A stretch of 64,000 nucleotides of DNA. Origin: Auanema rhodensis. Taxonomy: Eukaryota; Nematoda; Chromadorea; Rhabditida; Rhabditidae. The notes under the pieces were generated by a model. It saw nothing but the letters and a program-made list of their open reading frames with translations. It was not told the origin of the DNA and searched no databases. Below, piece after piece: positions 8,231 through 19,252 of the stretch (position 1 is the stretch's first letter; the number at the start of each line of letters is the position of its first letter). The stretch covers positions 16,128,501 through 16,192,500 of the forward strand of contig OZ059899.1 of NCBI GenBank assembly GCA_964057225.1. Direction: 5' to 3'. Both the position numbers and the translations under genes were made by a program.

Positions 8231-8311
8231 GATGAGAGTGGGATTCGAACCCACGCCTCCGAAGAGACTGGTGCCTTAAACCAGCGCCTTAGACCGCTCG
8301 GCCATCTCACC
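8231..8311 (-). tRNA. tRNA-Leu(AAG)
   Basis: Identical in body to the unit at 8054: intact acceptor, A and B boxes, anticodon AAG, and a T-run terminator in the downstream spacer. Confidence 0.93.
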
Positions 8312-8407
8312 ATGATGTGACTATTTCTGTCGTATGTTATATTTGAATTTGATCATCGCAGTAGGGTAAAAACAATTCTAGCTACGTTGGAATGTCAAAA
8401 AATATCT

Positions 8408-8488
8408 GATGAGAGTGGGATTCGAACCCACGCCTCCGAAGAGACTGGTGCCTAAAACCAGCGCCTTAGACCGCTCGGCCGTGTCACC
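8408..8488 (-). pseudogene. tRNA-Leu(TAG)-like unit, damaged
   Basis: The anticodon loop TTTAGGC gives TAG. The 5' end reads GGTGACACGG, so position 6 is C (mismatch with C67) and the invariant U8 is C. Same lesions as the unit at 10127. Probably non-functional. Confidence 0.75.
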
Positions 8489-8584
8489 ATGATGTGACTA
8501 TTTCTGTCGTATGTTATATTTGAATTTGATCATCGCAGTAGTGTAAAAACAATTCTAGCTACGTTGGAATGTCAAAAAATATCT

Positions 8585-8665
8585 GATAAGAGTGGGATTC
8601 GAACCCACGCCTCCGAAGAGACTGGTGCCTTAAACCAGCGCCTTAGACCGCTCGGCCATCTCACC
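8585..8665 (-). tRNA. tRNA-Leu(AAG), one G-U change
   Basis: Anticodon AAG. The 3' acceptor strand is TCTTATC, so pair 4-69 becomes G-U. All other elements are intact. Confidence 0.88.
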
Positions 8666-8761
8666 ATGATGTGACTACTTCTGTTGTATGCTATATTCGA
8701 ATTTGATCATCGCAGTAGGGTAAAAACAATTTTAGCTAAGTTGGAATGTCAAAAAATATCT

Positions 8762-8842
8762 GATGAGAGTGGGATTCGAACCCACGCCTCCGAAGAGACT
8801 GGTGCCTTAAACCAGCGCCTTAGACCGCTCGGCCATCTCACC
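8762..8842 (-). tRNA. tRNA-Leu(AAG)
   Basis: Intact 81-nt copy with anticodon AAG, paired acceptor stem and consensus B box. Confidence 0.93.
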
Positions 8843-8938
8843 ATGATGTGACTATTTCTGTCGTATGTTATATTTGAATTTGATCATCGCAGTAGGGTAA
8901 AAACAATTTTAGCTAAGTTGGAATGCCAAAAAATATCT

Positions 8939-9011
8939 GATGAGAGTGGGATTCGAACCCACGCCTCCGAAGAGACTGGTGCTTTTAACCAGCGCCTTAG
9001 ACCGCTCGGCC
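8939..9011 (-). pseudogene. tRNA-Leu fragment with broken anticodon loop
   Basis: The 3' part is normal, but the anticodon loop reads TAAAAGC, so U33 is A and the nominal anticodon is AAA. The sequence leaves the tRNA after GGCC of the D arm, so the 5' acceptor strand is replaced by unrelated sequence. Not a functional tRNA. Confidence 0.8.
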
Positions 9012-9658
9012 ACTATGGAGCTCATTTTAGTGCAAAAAATTATCTCTATCGTCGTATAGGATTACGGTAGCCTTCTATTTCTATTATATTTCTACTTATT
9101 CCTTGTTTTTCGTTGTTTATTCACCTAATTTCTCTGTTTCTCATGAATATTTTTCTAATTCATCGTTACTTTTATCTTACAATATGGAAAAAATAATTAT
9201 ATTTGAAGTTATTTCTGTCGTCGGCTATGATAAAGTCCGAATCTTTATCAGTGTTGTCAAAAACTGAATATATGTTTTCTCGAGGAGTATAGAACTTGCC
9301 GACTTCCAGCTTCGGCTTCATGTCTGTTTTCTGCAGTTCTCCTCTTTGAACACTGAGAAGACTTGTACGGCTTCTTGTGCGGCTGCCGACACAAGCGTCA
9401 CTGCTGGTATCGGACGGGTAAAAATCTGGGCAAGCCAATGAGAATTTTTTGGCCACCTTTGTAGGACTCTTGGTTTCGAAAAACCGAGAGTGGTGAACTA
9501 CGTGTGGCACGTTGACGTAAGGTGCGTAAGATTGTTTTAGATGTGTGTTAGGAAGAGAGAGAGTTTCAAGAGCAAAAGGACAGGCGTGCTTCGCTGGGCG
9601 ATGCGGAAGGTATATCAGAAGGATTTTTTTCCAACAGTCTCTTCGGAGCAGCCTCAGA
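9012..9658. other. Insert in the tRNA array carrying a 168-codon minus ORF
   Basis: About 650 bp unrelated to the array lies between two tRNA partial copies. The boundary sequence CGCTCGGCC occurs on both sides, but it is native tRNA sequence and may not be a target duplication. Near the right end a short piece (CAGTCTCTTCGGAG) is a tRNA fragment in inverted orientation. A minus-strand ORF spans 9678-9172. Its first residues (MVRWPSD) are only the tRNA read as protein, but the later part (for example MKPKLEVGKFYTPRENIY) has a less AT-biased composition than the surroundings. It could be a captured exon or retrocopy. No family recognised. Confidence 0.4.
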
Positions 9659-9675
9659 TCGCTCGGCCATCTCAC
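9659..9675 (-). pseudogene. tRNA-Leu fragment (5' end)
   Basis: Acceptor 5' strand and half of the D arm only (GGTGAGATGGCCGAGCG), joined to the insert at 9012-9658. Confidence 0.7.
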
Positions 9676-9772
9676 CATGATGTGACTATTTCTGTCGTAT
9701 GTTATATTTAAATTTGATCATAGCAGTAGGGTAAAAACAATTTTAGCTACGTTGGAATATCAAAAATAATCT

Positions 9773-9853
9773 GATGAGAGTGGGATTCCAACCCACGCCT
9801 ACGAAGAGACTGGTGCCTAAAACCAGCGCCTTAGACCGCCCGGCCATCTCACC
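9773..9853 (-). pseudogene. tRNA-Leu(TAG)-like unit, damaged
   Basis: Anticodon TAG. A14 is G, as in the unit at 7851, and the T loop is TTGGAAT instead of TTCGAAT, which destroys the B box. Probably silent. Confidence 0.75.
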
Positions 9854-9949
9854 ATGATGTGACTATTTCTGTCGTATGTTATATTTGAATTTCATCATAG
9901 TAGTAGGGTAAAAACAATGTTAGCAACGTTGGAATGCCAAAAAATATCT

Positions 9950-10030
9950 GTTGAGAGTGGGATTCGAACCCACGCCTCCGAAGAGACTGGTGCCTTAAAC
10001 CAGCGCCTTAGACCGCTCGGCCATCTCACC
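9950..10030 (-). tRNA. tRNA-Leu(AAG), acceptor mismatch
   Basis: Anticodon AAG and intact A and B boxes. The 3' acceptor strand TCTCAAC gives a G2-A71 mismatch, so function is uncertain. Confidence 0.78.
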
Positions 10031-10126
10031 ATGATGTGACTATTTCTGTCGTATGCTATATTCGAATTTGATCATCGCAGTAGGGTAAAAACAATTTTAG
10101 CTAAGTTGGAATGCCAAAAAATATCT

Positions 10127-10207
10127 GATGAGAGTGGGATTCGAACCCACGCCTCCGAAGAGACTGGTGCCTAAAACCAGCGCCTTAGACCGCTCGGCCG
10201 TGTCACC
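10127..10207 (-). pseudogene. tRNA-Leu(TAG)-like unit, damaged
   Basis: Same C6 and C8 changes and TAG anticodon as the unit at 8408, showing common descent by block duplication. Confidence 0.75.
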
Positions 10208-10303
10208 ATGATGTGACTATTTCTGTCGTATGTTATATTTGAATTTGATCATCGCAGTAGTGTAAAATCAATTCTAGCTACGTTGGAATGTCAAAAAATA
10301 TCT

Positions 10304-10384
10304 GATGAGAGTGGGATTCGAACCCACGCCTCCGAAGAGACTGGTGCCTTAAACCAGCGCCTTAGACCGCTCGGCCATCTCACC
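10304..10384 (-). tRNA. tRNA-Leu(AAG)
   Basis: Intact 81-nt copy with anticodon AAG. The spacer on its 3' side carries the GTGTAAAA variant shared with the unit at 8585. Confidence 0.92.
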
Positions 10385-10425
10385 ATGATGTGACTACTTC
10401 TGTTGTATGCTATATTCGAATTTAA

Positions 10426-10702
10426 TGGTGCCTAAAACCAGCGCTTTTACGAAATCATAACCGTAGGTCAAACATTTGAATTTCCCGATAATTTGTGTTT
10501 TCGCATAAGAGTTTGAAATATCTGAATTTCCCGCTAATTTGTTGTTTTTCATTAACAATATGGGTGAATGTGATTGGGTCGGACGGTGTACTTGTAGAAT
10601 GGGTGCTTGTGAATTGATAACCGTGGGTTACTGAATGTGTACCCACTTGGTCATAAATAGTTGGGTCAATGTAGAATTGCCGACCGCTCGGCCATCTCAC
10701 CA
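10426..10702 (-). pseudogene. tRNA-Leu remnant split by a 236-bp insert
   Basis: An anticodon-arm piece (10426-10444, TAG type) and a 5' piece (10681-10700, GGTGAGATGGCCGAGCGGTC) are separated by unrelated sequence at 10445-10680. The T arm and the normal spacer are missing on the left. An ORF across the insert starts with tRNA-derived residues and has no recognisable content. This is the right edge of the array. Confidence 0.7.
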
Positions 10703-11161
10703 TTACGAGATTTTTTCTCGGCTTATGTTATATTTGAATTCTCTATTTTAATGTTCTAAGGTTAAAAACATATTCGTTGCAGGTTTTCAGGCAATAAGAT
10801 AATTCTAAATAATTTTAAGAATATGATTGAAAGACAATATTTATTTATAGTATCCGGAGGGAAGAAAGAGATAAGAAATAGATTTTTAAAACTTACGAAT
10901 ACATATTAACAAGAAATAATAAATTGAAATATAAAAGCAAACTTATTGGGCGACGAGCTTAAAATACCAGTTCCCGAGCGTACGCGCTAGAATTTGACAT
11001 GTTAATGAAAACAGTTGCACATAAATCTTATTAATTATTATAATATACCCGTCAATTGTATGTTTTGAAATTGACCTATAATTTTACGTACGAGGAAACG
11101 ACTAAATGGGCTAATGATCAGTATGGGAAATGCTTAGAAAGCTTGGGGCAATATGAAAATT
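10703..11161. other. Intergenic, nothing recognised
   Basis: AT-rich sequence between the array and the importin gene 3' end. I see no ORF, tRNA or repeat structure. Confidence 0.6.
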
Positions 11162-14100
11162 TTAAGATAATGGTATACTAATGCAATTTCGACATGCTTG
11201 ATTTAATCTTATTGTCATTTGTTTGAAGTTTCTAAGATTTCCAGCTTCTCTGAACATTGCAGCTATGATCGGAGAATCGCCATGGCCTTCGGCATTTATC
11301 ACCTCTCTGTAATGACCTTATAAATATACAAATACTTTCAAGAAAAAAACCTTGTTTCTTGGCTGTAAAATCTCACGAAAAATTGTAAACTTTCTGCTAA
11401 TAACTCGACTGTATTGCGAGCAATCTCAGATTGTATTCTCGCGAAAATGGTCTAAAGAAACAACTTATCAGAAAAGCTACAACAAACTACCTTAACAAGT
11501 TGAGGTCCATTAGTTGCTAGTAATTGTTTTGGTTTTTCATCACCATATGATGTAGTTTGAGATGTCAGGGTAGCTAAAATTTGTGCTGCTAATTTCACAC
11601 AAGATGGCTCTTGCGAGGTGAGCAATAAATTTCCACATAGTGATATAGCACTTGAAATCGCAATACATAGTTGGTCTTCATTCATCTTCAACAATTTCCA
11701 ATTTTTTTTAACTACCTTCAACATAAGGAAATAATTAAGAAAACGAAATAAAGAGCAAACGTGATATTCTAATCCTAGCCATTCTTCTATTTCTCCGTGT
11801 GAAATATTCTTTTCGAATACTAAAAACCATTGGGCAATAACTGTGCAAAGATTAGAGGACAGCTCTCTGATATCAGAATACACCTAAAATATTAAAAATT
11901 ATATTCGTATATAAGACAAATAGATACAAACCAGAACACAACTTTTTGCAAGAGAGCATGAGGCAACAGAATTAGAAAAAAGAGAAGTCTCTATCACTTC
12001 GGAAACGAATGGAAAAACTTTCATCAAATCAGCTGGCGAAAGATTGCCGATTGCAGCTCGAATAGCTTCACAGACTTTGTCGCCAATAGTTCGACAGGAG
12101 CCTTGATCAGAAAGTAACTTTCGGAAAACAGGAATTGCTTGTTCAAAAATATGTACAATTACAGAATCATCCGTAGAGGCTGAATAACAAAAAACTATAA
12201 CTGAGAATAAGAATAAAAGTTTTACCTGATTTTTTATTATGCAATGTTGAGAAAAGACAAGAGAATATCTGAATTTGAAACAGAGTTTCTTCTTCTTTCT
12301 GAGTTATACAATCAGTAGCCGTCAAGGAATTCACATGCGGAGATATCATGCGATTAACAATATCCTGAAAGAGCAAAATAATAAGAAGTTTTTCTTTGAA
12401 AATACTCACAATAATTGTACCAGATGGTTTCAAAGACAGGAAGTATCCAATACATTTTAATGCTCTCATACGTACAGATACTGAATTTCTTTCATTCATA
12501 AAACAAGAAAAACATCGTTCGGAAATATGCTCTCCAACAGCCTAGAGCGAGAATTATTAGTAAGCTATAAATGCAAAAAAAAAATGAATATACCATTAAA
12601 CAGTCTGATCTACTCTCAGCAAACTTTTCTAATGCCATCAATGCTTCTTCAATAACGTTAGGGTTATTCATGGCGGATACGATCAGACGAAGAGCATGAG
12701 TTTCCAAGTCAATAGCCTAAACTACGAAATATGCTACATGAAACTAATTCAAATTACATTTGGATGATCTTGAATGAGATGAGATAAGTTGTCCAGAACT
12801 TTCATCATTGAACAAAGTAACATGTTGGAATGAGGTGTTCCAGATGTTTCAGAAAACTGAGAGCAAAGTTCCAAGCATTTACATATTGGATCATAATTCT
12901 CTTCAGATAAATAATCAGCTACTAGATACCATAAGTAAAGAACAGCTTCGGCTCTCAAAGGATAATGAAAGTAACATCAAATAAATTATAAACCTACTTG
13001 CAAACATCTCGACTCGCTACAGTTTCTTCTAGTGTTTGATTCAGAAAATTCAATGTGGCATTACCACCAGCAATATAGTATGCATCGATTGATACTTCGC
13101 TCCTATTCAAACGGTACCTAAAAGAAGGAATCTTGATTGAATTTTAAAATATCATATTATTACGCTAAGAATTGGTCCCGTTTTTCATGATCCATGGAAT
13201 CAAATGTTGCTGGAGACGGAAACGACAACTTTGTTACGGAAGATGCGAGAACATTGGCATAGTATTCACTTACTGAGCTTATCACCTTTGAAATAAATGT
13301 TACTTGATATTTACTTCTACAGCATCTTACAGCTTGAGCTCTGTCCTCCATTAAACATTCTCGCAATGTTGTCCAAAATACTGATGGTAAATCAGATATA
13401 CATTCGTCAACAGGATAGTTGCCTCCCCAGCCAGATAGAGTCGCAAAAAGTTGACAAATTTCTCTGCAAGTACAGTCTAAACATTAAATTAATTAAAGCA
13501 AGTTTGTGATATACTCTAAATGCGTTGATTTATTCAGACGTGCATATCGTATCAATGTTGGAACAGCGCGTTCTGCAAGTGTACATACTGCGGCAACTAA
13601 AGAAACAGCTTCTTCGCTATCACCCTCTTCTCTCAGCTCACTAGCTATTTTCTAAAATAAACATAATTATATCCAAGAAAACATCTAAACGATTACATGA
13701 GAAGCTACTCGAGTGATATAGCTACAGATATCTAAAACTAATTGCTCTAACGTCCCAAGCTCGTCATTTGTAGCGAGTATATTCAGCATGTTAGTCAAAG
13801 CCGCACTATAAATTAAATTTTGAAACAATAATGATATCTTGAACATACTTATCTTCGGACACAGCTACGAATACTACAGACAGAACATTTGTCCATTGTT
13901 GAAGTCCTACTCCAGGAAGTTGTATCCATTGTTCAACACATTCAACAGCAGCCTGTCTCGTAGAAGGAGAAGCATCAGGAGCACCCATTACAATGGTAAT
14001 TATATTAATTATATCCTAAACAATGAATTAACTATATACCGATAAACGCAACACCTCCGATATACGATGCAACTCTGTTTTCAGAATACTTCTTTGTGTT

Positions 14101-14966
14101 AGTGGCATTTTGATATTTGAAAACTCGGCAGCAACTTCAGTTAGAACTCTAAAATACAATTTGTGAATTAAGCAATTGTTTTTCGCAGTTTTTTATGCTT
14201 ATACGAGCAAACACTAAGTAAGCATTAACATGATAACACGTTATATTGCTGTGTGGATATTACTACATTTTTGAATAACCATGTATTTTGAGTGTTTTTC
14301 TAACTATATAAAATCAAAAAAAATTTCCAAAACTAAATTTGTTCATATAAGTTGAAATGAAGAAATTTGCCACTTATATATAAATTTAAACCTTAATAGA
14401 AGCTCTGGAGTTGCTGCCCATTTATTCGTCAAATCTTGAACAGGTTGCGGCCACACATCAGGAATACTATATAGCGCTAGGAGAGCCAAAGTAGACGACA
14501 ACTTAAATCGAAGCTAGATGAAAAATGAATATATTGATCTTACCTTGTTAGTAACAGATTGCATTTGAACTCTAGAAGATGCCGTCAAATTATTAACAAG
14601 AAATGTTTTCAAGTTCTCCATCTTAAGAACATAATTACGGATTCAATCAAATAGTCAAGATATACCAAGGTTTGGTTAGCAATGCATCCTTCAGATCTTT
14701 CCCGAACAGTTTCATAGAGTGAAATAGCTCCGAAGTATTGAACATGAGAACTGTTGCTACGATCCATCATGTGAATGCACATCGAAATGGTTTCTTCACA
14801 AGAAAACACTATAAAGACACAATGAAAATTTACTAAATTAAAATAACGCACCAAGCTTAAACTGGCATAGAATTCTATCTAATTGTTGTCGTCTTTCCTG
14901 ACCAACATTAGAGTAAAACTCATTTACATACGAAACTATTTCGTGGGCATTTATTTGGCCATCCAT
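11162..14966 (-). CDS. Importin-13 / transportin-3 family karyopherin-beta
   Basis: A multi-exon gene. The N-terminus is MDGQINAHEIVSYVNEFYS at 14966, followed by VGQERRQQLDRIL. HEAT-repeat exons follow, including VQYFGAISLYETV (near 14740), RAEAVLYLWYLVADYL (near 12930) and LKCIGYFLSLKPSG (near 12450). The family imports or exports cargo through nuclear pores in a Ran-dependent way; IPO13 cargoes include UBC9 and histone-fold dimers, and TNPO3 carries SR proteins. A stop at 11452 in one frame is inside a 39-bp intron. Two further exons continue with IFARIQSEIARNTVELL and AMFREAGNLRNFKQM to a stop at 11162, matching the family's C-terminal helices. Upstream, TACTATTCAG makes a good spliced-leader acceptor. 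IPO13 and TNPO3 cannot be told apart with certainty by eye. Confidence 0.82.
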
Positions 14967-15180
14967 GGCCGTTCTAGTGTACAAACACTCTGAATAGTAA
15001 AATGAAAGAAGAATAAAGCAGAATTGATAAATATACAATGAGAAGAGGAACTCCAGACCTCATCGAAAAAAAAACAAAAATAAATAAAATCTGCATTATA
15101 ACAACGATTATTAAACAAAAATAAAACGAATAATTCAGATCAGATATAGGCGAGATTCAACAATAAAATACACACTTTTC

Positions 15181-18100
15181 TTATATACGGATAGTTCTTA
15201 TTTGCTGATCTAATGTCCCTTGTATGTTAGCTTCCAAACAATCTCGTATATGATCGCAACAAAGCTCAGCATGAAGACGCATAACATGATCCTCATCTTG
15301 CTGCCAAATCCAAACAAGCCATCTACGTAAATCACGAAGAGAATCACTACATATCTGAATTAACAACTGTGAAAAGTTAAATTATACTTTAAAAAACCGT
15401 TATGAGTGACGAGTCGCAAGATCGGATATATTGTCTCAATAGAAGAATAGCAGATCTACGTATTAACTTTGATTCGGTCGGTCTAGTAGCCGTACTAATA
15501 ATATCGTAAATCTGAAAATCCAGAACACATTAAATTTCAATATGAATAGAAAACCTCAATAAAATATTTGCTAATTTGGCGACCTCTACAAGCTAAGACT
15601 AAATCAGAAAACACAGTAAATGCACTAGCTCTGGTGACATCATGCCCCACAATCATTTCTTTAATAAAAACCCGTGCGCAATCATCTAGATATAGAGTAG
15701 CAGCATCACCTTAACATATTTATTTTTAATTTGAAAAACATAATATAAAAACTGACCCATAACTTTGAAAACTTTACCCATTGCACAAGCAAGATGACTT
15801 CTCATGACTACATCTAATGTTTGTTCCTGATTATAAAAATTTGAAAACTGAAAATTCAAAAATGAACATACCTCTTCAGACATTTTTTCCATCTTGACTT
15901 TATCTGTAGCAACTAATTCAAGCAAAATTGTCAGATACTTCGGATGATAAGAAGCTATTTCGGCTAAGGCATTTATGGCATTGAGGTACACATACGAATC
16001 TTCATGAATCAAATACTCTTAAAATATTTAGTAAAATAGCAATAAATTAAATATAATAATAACATACTCTTCACAGCATCCAGAATCCATTTATCTATAT
16101 CGACAACAACTTCTCGCTCTCTTCTTCGAATTCCTTGAGCAATTCTCAAAAGTGCATGGCCCAATAAAGCAGGCTCATCGGATGACAGCGTTCTTCTTAT
16201 TTCTTTTCCAACAGTTCTGAATCAGTTAATACTTAATTAAGTAAATTGTTCATGGATTTTACTCTGTTTTCATAGATTTCTTCGGTTTAGCCTCAGGCAC
16301 AGCAGGAGTTGGAGTGTACTCTATTTTTTCTCCAGTCATCATCTCGACTATCTTGACTAAATCATGAGCTTGTTCTTTAATAACGGACATATCCGGAGTC
16401 CTAGATTGTATTTGCGCAAAATAAGAAAGTTCACAAGCAAGTTGCCTGACAGAAGTACTAGCCTAGAAAAATATAAGCTTATTAGAATAACGACAAATGA
16501 TCACCTCGTCACAAAATGCCTCTGCAGTTATAATGGAAGAAGCTAAGCCTATCGCCATTTTAACAGAATTAATTCTTAATTGAAACATTTTAGAATTTTC
16601 ATTCAAATCTGAGCAATCTATTCTGTTAATAACATCGAATTGGGCAGCGGTACGTTCCGCCTTGTCGAAGCTAGCACGACAAGAAATAAGAACAATCTGG
16701 CAAATTTAAACGACATAAAGCAAGTTGTAAAGAAGGCTAGTACCTTTACAAACTTCATTATAGATTGCAAAATGGTTGAATCAGATCCATCAATCTCATA
16801 CTGACTAATCTGTTCAAAACAGAATGTTGCAAGCAAATGTGATGTGAATTGTGACCAATCTATGTGCCGATTTTCATAAAAAGATGAATAAGAAATCATA
16901 CCACCATTAATATCTGGCTTTTCTAGTGCTACAAATCTCGGACTTTCATGAGTAGAGTCTAAACAACTCCAAGAGCCTACACTTTCACATAATACATCTA
17001 TGATTAGTTTAGCCCCATCATCTTTGCTTTGGCACTGAAGTATGTTATCGAGATAAATAGAATAAATTTAAGTTTTAAAACTTTTATAAGTTGAATAACA
17101 GATTCCAGCCTTGCCATAGCTGACAACTCATCGTTTTCCTCCGGTTTGAATTCAATACTAATATTATTAACAGCTTCAGAATCTTAAAAATTAACGTTAA
17201 TTTTTAGTCTAACACCAAAATTTTTTCAACTGTTTTACCTTCTGAATCTTCCTCTTCAACAACAACGACAAGTTTTTTTTGTTTAGAACATTTTAAGTTA
17301 TAATTACCAATATGATTATCTCGAACAAAGTTCATTAGAAATTGTCCCTGAAAAAAATTATACTTGAAGCTTGAAAAATAACGCGAAAACCTTATTTTCC
17401 ACTAATTCAATTGTAAAATTCAGATAGGCTTTTATTTGATTTGTAATATTAACGAAATCATCTGTCGGGTCCTTCATATTGCAAGCACTTGCTAATAAAC
17501 AAAGAAATAATGGTAAAGCCTGGAATAAAATAAGTATTCAAACGAAGAAAATTATGAACTAACTTGAACAAAACGAGATGTACGACTAATAACTTTCGGA
17601 CAATACCTCTTATCACAAAAAATTGCTAAAACTGATAAAGCAGAAGATAGTTCAGAATCCCATTCTTTTTTAGGAGATTGGATTTCCATTATTAGCTGAA
17701 ATAAAAAAAAACAATTGTTGATAATAAAAGAATTATTACCTCCCATGGTTTGAAAACAGGATCCAAAAAGTATAAGCTGCACTTACTTGGGGTTCGGGCA
17801 TCAAACTGATCAGCAAAGTAACTGAACAACAATCCCATTCCATTATCGGGATAAATTTTTTTCTATATAGGACAATAAAATATTTTTAAAGAAAATGAAG
17901 TCACCGATGTAATAGACATAAGCTGTTGAACAATATTAATATAATATTTGTTTTTCTTCTGACTAAATGGAGGCGTAGCTAATTGTTTCCCAACAAAACT
18001 CAAGAGAAAAGAGTTATCCCAAAATCGGTCACCTACAATTAAAATTATGTCAATATTAAAATTTAATTAAAACACGTACACAACTCTAGGTATGCATCTA

Positions 18101-19252
18101 AGGTATGTCGAAGGCCATTTTCTGATATCAGAATTTCGCTTAACTTTCTACCCAATGATCCCTACATATGAGTAAACTAAGAAAACTAATAAAAGAAAAA
18201 GAACACTTACAGTGAACCATTGAGGAGGCGACACTAACAGATCTGTATGTTTCATTAATTCCATCATCACTGAAATATGAAGCTTCTTCGGAAGTTCTTC
18301 ATATAGCTTTTCATAGTACAATTTGATTTCATCGGGCATGCCGCCTATATGTATAAGCTAAACAAACAAAAAACAGTTAAAATAATTTCAAATTGAGAAC
18401 CTGCTCATAGCAACAAATTATATCATGAAGATAAAACTTGATGAGTTCTGTTTTAACAGCTTTGTTGCACTCCAGTAAAGATTTGAAACCAGCGAGGGCA
18501 ATTGTGAGCTTCAAATGTTATTAATATTTAAAAATAAAATTAAACAAGAATATACCTGTTCACGCTGAAATTTAATATCACTAGTTAATCCCTTCCAAGT
18601 TTTTATAAAATCTGATCGTTTTTGAACAGCTATGCCGACACCTGATAACATATCACTTAATTAATAACATATAAATTGAATTAACATGCCATCATCCAAG
18701 AAAGGTAAACATTGTGTCAACAAATAAAATTGAATAGAAGAAGCTATAACAACTATTTGCTGAACTGATAAAATTGTAAATTCATCCCCTTCACGATTAC
18801 CATCTCTGAGTAGTACGAGAGTAGTTGTGAGCTTAAAATGAATATATGTACATATTTATTTAAGAGCATGAAGAAAAATGCCTTACCCTATCATATATAA
18901 CATTTAAAATTCGAGCATAACGAACTCTAGAGTCATTAAGCACATCACATTCAGGCAACGATGTATCAACTTCGAATGCAGAAGCAAACCAACCCGATAT
19001 AGAACAGTCAGTTAGTATATACTGAGCAAAAAAAATTTTTTTATGATGATTTAAAAAAAAAACCTGCTGGAAAGCTTTTAAACTGGCCCCTATGGGATCT
19101 AAGCGAAACTCTTTTGCTGGTGCATCTAGAGTCAAATTATTTATTAAAGATTATGAAGTTTATTTACCATCTATCGTAGTAATTTTCGTTAGTAATTCTA
19201 TAGATTTCGATATATATTCTGTTTTCTTTTGTGATGACACTTCAGAAGTCAT
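15181..19252 (-). CDS. TANGO6 / Rtp1-like HEAT-repeat protein
   Basis: A multi-exon gene starting MTSEVSSQKKTEY at 19252. The C-terminal half carries the family hallmarks: LIHEDSYVYLNAINALAEIA (near 15990), then a segment like VVMRSHLACAMGKVF, and the ending RWLVWIWQQDEDHVMRLHAEL (near 15300), close to the RTP1 C-terminal domains. TANGO6/Rtp1 proteins are implicated in Golgi organisation (fly) and RNA polymerase II assembly or import (yeast Rtp1). It lies 215 bp upstream of the importin gene on the same strand, and a T-rich stretch precedes that gene's probable trans-splice site, so the pair may form an operon. A CRE-type palindrome lies 254 bp before the start. Confidence 0.75.

Larger units (their letters stand above)
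7739..10702 (-). repeat. Tandem tRNA-Leu array with higher-order duplication
   Basis: Eleven tRNA-Leu-like units of 81 bp in the same orientation are separated by a shared spacer of about 96 bp (period 177 bp, once 203 bp), plus fragments at both ends. The spacers carry diagnostic variants. The run of units at 7851, 8054, 8408 and 8585 matches the run at 9773, 9950, 10127 and 10304: same anticodon, same D-arm or acceptor changes, and the rare spacer variant GCAGTAGTGTAAAA between the last two of each. A block was therefore duplicated after the units had diverged. Two non-tRNA inserts (9012-9658 and 10445-10680) interrupt the array. Confidence 0.9.

Noticed and set aside
9002-9668. 9-bp target-site duplication proving a Mutator-type insertion
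   Set aside because: CGCTCGGCC flanks the insert but is native tRNA sequence on both sides, and the insert ends show no matching terminal inverted repeats.
9172-9678. MVRWPS... start of the 168-residue minus ORF as a protein family
   Set aside because: The same MVRWPSG/VVRWPSGLRRW peptide appears at 10703 and 32080 because it is the tRNA-Leu 5' end read as protein, not a conserved coding sequence.
7851-10384. CRISPR-like array
   Set aside because: Regular 177-bp units suggested a repeat array, but the units are tRNA-Leu genes with similar, not unique, spacers, and the genome is eukaryotic.
11452-11883. Stop at 11452 as the end of the importin
   Set aside because: The stop falls inside a 39-bp GT..AG intron, and the family C-terminus continues in two more exons to 11162.
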